NCBI GenBank assembly: GCA_947487925.1
Contig: CANLCA010000121.1
Location: 1-7,585 of the forward strand
Reading direction: 5' to 3'
Length of the DNA: 7,585 nt
From: Verrucomicrobiales bacterium
Lineage (GTDB): Bacteria; Verrucomicrobiota; Verrucomicrobiia; Limisphaerales; F1-80-MAGS106
Part shown: positions 5,391 through 7,585 of the stretch, piece by piece
How the letters are laid out: every line of letters starts with the position of its first letter
How positions within the stretch are numbered: position 1 is the first letter of the stretch
Notes under the pieces: generated by a model
Told to the model about the DNA's origin: nothing
What the model saw: only the letters and a program-made list of their open reading frames with translations
Databases searched by the model: none
Made by a program: the position numbers and the translations under genes

Positions 5391-6380
5391 ATGAGTGCGC
5401 CTTTCAAATTGGCTCTCGCGATTGTATTCGCCGTGGGATCTTTAGTCTTTGGTAGATTTTTCTACCAGTCGTATAATGAGTTGACGAGCCGCCCGGACCC
5501 GAGGATGGACATCGATTTTTCCGACAACCGACCAGAGGATTTAACTAAAACGGCTGAAATCCAGGCCGAACCAGAGACGACGTCGGCGCTGTCATCGTCG
5601 GTATCCCCGGAAGCAGCATCCGCCGCCAGAACCGGGGAAAAGAACGCGGAGGCCTCCGCGGAATCCGGAATCAAAAGCCAGGAGAACGGTGAGAAAACAG
5701 CCCAAACCAACACGACAACACCGCCAGGTTCATCCTCCACGCAAGCTCCTCAAAAAAGGACCCCAGATCCGAAATCAACCGAATCCGTCAAACAAAGTGC
5801 CCTCCTGGATAAGTCCCCCACCAAAGGGTCGAACTCCAAGCTAGGGCTTTTCGCAGCCTGTTTCCTGGGATGCCTCCTGGGCTTTGGGTTCCTGGGAGGT
5901 CACACCATTTCGCAATATATTGGCAACAAGACCATCAAGACGATCTACAACGACGAGGGCGAGGGAATGACGAACCCCGGCTATGATGAAGCGGAACAGG
6001 TATGGGCCGACGGCGACCACCTGGAGGCGATCAGGTTGATGAGGGATTATCTGGCGAAAAATCCTCGAGAGCAGCATGTCGCGCTCAGGATTGCCGAGAT
6101 CTACGAAAAAGATCTCAAAAACGCCCTGGCTGCCGCCCTCGAATACGAGGAGGTGCTGACTAAAAAGTTGCCGCCCGAACGTTGGGCTTGGGCCGCAATC
6201 CATCTCTGCAACCTTTATTACAAAATCAACAAAGCGGACAAGGCATTCCTGTTGCTCAAACGGATCGATGCTGAATACGGGCAAACCGCCGCCGCGGAGA
6301 AGGCGCGCAAGCGCCTGGCTCTGATTGAGACGGGAGGAGCTGAACCCGCTCCCACCGAGGAATCAGGCCAGGAGACCTGA
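5391..6380 (+). CDS. Membrane protein with two transmembrane segments, long disordered linker and C-terminal TPR-like domain
   Basis: The protein is 329 aa. A first hydrophobic segment covers about residues 7-24 (LALAIVFAVGSLVFG). Residues about 35-150 are rich in Ser, Thr, Pro, Glu and Lys with almost no hydrophobic patches, as in a disordered linker. A second hydrophobic segment covers about 151-170 and is rich in glycine and cysteine (LGLFAACFLGCLLGFGFLGG). Residues about 190-305 are helical with TPR-like spacing, for example AEQVWADGDHLEAIRLMRDYLAKNP, then IAEIYEKDLKNALAAALEYEEVL and LCNLYYKINKADKAFLLLKRI. The two segments imply that the linker faces one side of the membrane, with both ends on the other. 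If the short N-terminus is cytoplasmic, the linker is periplasmic and the TPR domain cytoplasmic. The ATG at 5391 was chosen because it begins the hydrophobic segment directly. A TTG at 5343 would add 16 residues. No good ribosome binding site is seen for either. FabD starts 28 bp downstream. Function unknown; a protein-binding scaffold is likely. Confidence 0.85.
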   Translation: MSAPFKLALAIVFAVGSLVFGRFFYQSYNELTSRPDPRMDIDFSDNRPEDLTKTAEIQAEPETTSALSSSVSPEAASAARTGEKNAEASAESGIKSQENGEKTAQTNTTTPPGSSSTQAPQKRTPDPKSTESVKQSALLDKSPTKGSNSKLGLFAACFLGCLLGFGFLGGHTISQYIGNKTIKTIYNDEGEGMTNPGYDEAEQVWADGDHLEAIRLMRDYLAKNPREQHVALRIAEIYEKDLKNALAAALEYEEVLTKKLPPERWAWAAIHLCNLYYKINKADKAFLLLKRIDAEYGQTAAAEKARKRLALIETGGAEPAPTEESGQET

Positions 6381-6386
6381 GTTTTT
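6363..6386 (+). terminator. Weak hairpin plus T-run at the end of the TPR gene
   Basis: TCAGG at 6363-6367 pairs with CCTGA at 6376-6380, which includes the stop codon, around an 8-base loop; G and TTTTT follow at 6381-6386. Five base pairs is short for an intrinsic terminator, and fabD starts only 28 bp after the stop. It may allow partial read-through or be chance. Confidence 0.22.
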
Positions 6387-6400
6387 CCCCGCAGACGTTC

Positions 6401-6404
6401 GGAG
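6401..6404 (+). promoter_or_regulatory. Shine-Dalgarno-like GGAG before fabD
   Basis: GGAG ends 4 bases before the ATG at 6409, closer than usual, but it is 22 bases from the alternative ATG at 6427. It therefore favours the earlier start, against family length, which slightly favours the later one. Confidence 0.4.
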
Positions 6405-6408
6405 TTGA

Positions 6409-7365
6409 ATGCGGCAATCTGATGAAATGAGTGTGTCAAAAACAGCTTTACTGTTCGCGGGTCAAGGGGCGCAATTCGTCGGCATGGGCAAGGATCTCTC
6501 CGCCAGCTTCCCCTCCGCAGCCACTTGGTTTGAAAAAGCCAATCTGGCGCTTGGTTATGATTTGCGAACCGTCTGCTTCGATGGACCCGAAACGGAACTC
6601 ACTAGGACGGAGCATGCGCAGCCGGGTATTTTTTTGGTAAGCTGGGTGGCATTTCAGCTCCTCAAGGAAGGAGCTCCAGGCGTGCAATTCCACGCGGCTG
6701 CAGGCCTTTCACTCGGAGAATTCACCGCCCTAGCCGCCTCGGGAACATTCGACTTTGAAACGGGCCTCAAAATCGTCCGCCAGCGGGGCCTGTTCATGCA
6801 GCAAGCCTGCGAACAAACCCTGGGTGCCATGGCTGCCATCATTGGGCTCGATGAATCAGAAACCGTGGCTGTTTGCCGAGAAACTGGAATCGACTTGGCA
6901 AACCTCAACTGCCCCGGACAACTCGTGATTTCAGGAACGAAAGAAGGGGTTGCCCGCGCCTGTGAACTGGCGAAGCTGCGAGGCGCCAAAAGAGCCCTGC
7001 CGCTCGCCGTGGCGGGTGCCTACCACTCCCGCTTGATGGAAGGTGCTCGAGCCAAACTCGAAACTTTATTAGCCGACACAGACGTGCGGTCCCCTTCCGT
7101 CCCTGTGTTCTCCAACGTCACGGCGTCCCCTCATACCACCCCAACCGATATCCGCGCCCGCCTGACGCGCCAGGTCACCGCTCCTGTGCGTTGGGAGGAC
7201 TCCATTCGCGCGCTGATCGCCGAAGGGTTCACCCGATTCATTGAACTTGGCCCCGGGACGGCTCTCAGCGGCTTCACCAAACGCATCGATAAAAACGTTC
7301 AGGCCTTGAACATTGGAGATGTCCCAAGCCTCCAGGCCACATTGGAAACGTTGGCACGATCCTAA
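6409..7365 (+). CDS. fabD: Malonyl-CoA:acyl carrier protein transacylase (FabD)
   Basis: The 318-aa protein has every landmark of FabD, which moves malonyl from CoA to the phosphopantetheine of ACP for fatty-acid elongation in the cytoplasm. LLFAGQGAQFVGMGKDL (15-31) holds the oxyanion-hole glutamine motif GQGAQ. GLSLGE (99-104) carries the nucleophile Ser101. The Arg in VRQRGLFMQQA binds the malonyl carboxylate. NCPGQLVISG is the conserved strand. GAYHSRLM carries the catalytic His206. ELGPGTALSGFTKRI is the C-terminal motif. The active-site segment reads GLSLGE, not the GHSLGE of E. coli FabD; GLSLGEYTAL is the form seen in chlamydial and plant plastid enzymes. The start at 6409 is supported by GGAG at 6401. 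The ATG at 6427 (MSVSKTALLF) would give 312 aa and fits family length equally well. A fabG-like gene follows after 101 bp, the usual fab cluster order, so this is very probably the housekeeping enzyme. Confidence 0.97.
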   Translation: MRQSDEMSVSKTALLFAGQGAQFVGMGKDLSASFPSAATWFEKANLALGYDLRTVCFDGPETELTRTEHAQPGIFLVSWVAFQLLKEGAPGVQFHAAAGLSLGEFTALAASGTFDFETGLKIVRQRGLFMQQACEQTLGAMAAIIGLDESETVAVCRETGIDLANLNCPGQLVISGTKEGVARACELAKLRGAKRALPLAVAGAYHSRLMEGARAKLETLLADTDVRSPSVPVFSNVTASPHTTPTDIRARLTRQVTAPVRWEDSIRALIAEGFTRFIELGPGTALSGFTKRIDKNVQALNIGDVPSLQATLETLARS

Positions 7366-7466
7366 TCTCCCTGCACCCATAGCCCCCAGTCAACCCATGG
7401 CGCAGCTCGCTCTTTCCAAGCCCTGACCGCGTGCCTCGCCACAACTCATCACACTTCATTCCTCGC

Positions 7467-7585
7467 ATGACACCCTTGTTTACTTTGCAAAACCAAATCG
7501 CCGTCGTCACGGGCGCCGGGCGCGGGATCGGACGTGCCATCGCCTTGAAGTTCGCCGGCGCCGGAGCGGATGTCGTCTGCGTTTC
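7467..7585 (+). CDS. fabG: Short-chain dehydrogenase N-terminus, probably 3-oxoacyl-ACP reductase FabG (truncated by window edge)
   Basis: Only the first 39 codons are present. After MTPLFTLQNQ comes IAVVTGAGRGIGRAIALKFAGAGADVVCV, the first beta-alpha-beta unit of a Rossmann fold. The glycine motif TGAGRGIG (residues 15-22) binds the cofactor as in classical short-chain dehydrogenases (TGxxxGIG), and the Arg in GRGIGR is typical of NADPH-dependent FabG. The active-site Ser-Tyr-Lys lies beyond the right edge. Its place directly after fabD on the same strand makes FabG, which reduces 3-ketoacyl-ACP to 3-hydroxyacyl-ACP, the best guess over other dehydrogenases of this very large family. The ATG at 7467 gives the normal short lead-in before the first strand. 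No Shine-Dalgarno sequence is evident, and no terminator is seen in the 101-bp gap after fabD. Confidence 0.85.
   Translation, partial: MTPLFTLQNQIAVVTGAGRGIGRAIALKFAGAGADVVCV

Overview
The window looks like chromosomal DNA from a verrucomicrobium, probably Pedosphaera/Limisphaerales-like. This is inferred, with no marker gene to confirm it. The clues are a solitary prepilin-like protein with the long hydrophobic [20 protein letters not shown]-type head that is abundant in Verrucomicrobia and Planctomycetes, a PIG-L/LmbE protein and a DUF6483-like protein of the kind seen in that phylum, a FabD with GLSLGE at its active site as in chlamydial and plant enzymes, moderately high GC, and mostly weak Shine-Dalgarno sequences. 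No tRNA, rRNA, CRISPR array, insertion sequence or phage gene is visible.

Layout. Bases 1-357 (minus) hold the receiver domain of a NarL/LuxR-type response regulator that runs off the left edge. Its phospho-acceptor aspartate is replaced by glutamate. A 371-bp divergent spacer follows, with two candidate protein-binding palindromes and no convincing gene. Bases 729-1160 (plus) encode a small helical protein of unknown function.

Bases 1176-3865 are a run of four minus-strand genes, read right to left: a 72-residue protein with an addiction-module-component-like N-terminal half, a DUF6483-like helical protein, a solitary type IV pilin/pseudopilin-like protein, and a PIG-L family zinc deacetylase. 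Gaps are 19, 58 and 96 bp, so the first two or three could share a transcript. A link to the deacetylase is less certain.

Bases 4065-7585 are all plus strand: a glycerate 2-kinase, a two-segment membrane protein with a long disordered linker and a TPR-like C-terminal domain, FabD (malonyl-CoA:ACP transacylase) and the first 39 codons of a short-chain dehydrogenase that is probably FabG. The last two mark the start of a fatty-acid synthesis cluster. FabD loads malonyl groups onto ACP and FabG would reduce the 3-ketoacyl-ACP made from them. The kinase and the TPR protein have no evident pathway link to it.

I do not see a complete new multi-gene system. The most interesting item is the response regulator with an altered phosphorylation pocket. 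Smaller leads are a CRP/FNR-like palindrome, a hairpin with a T-run upstream of the glycerate kinase, a 16-bp tandem duplication, the chimeric-looking 72-residue protein and the plant/chlamydia-like FabD.
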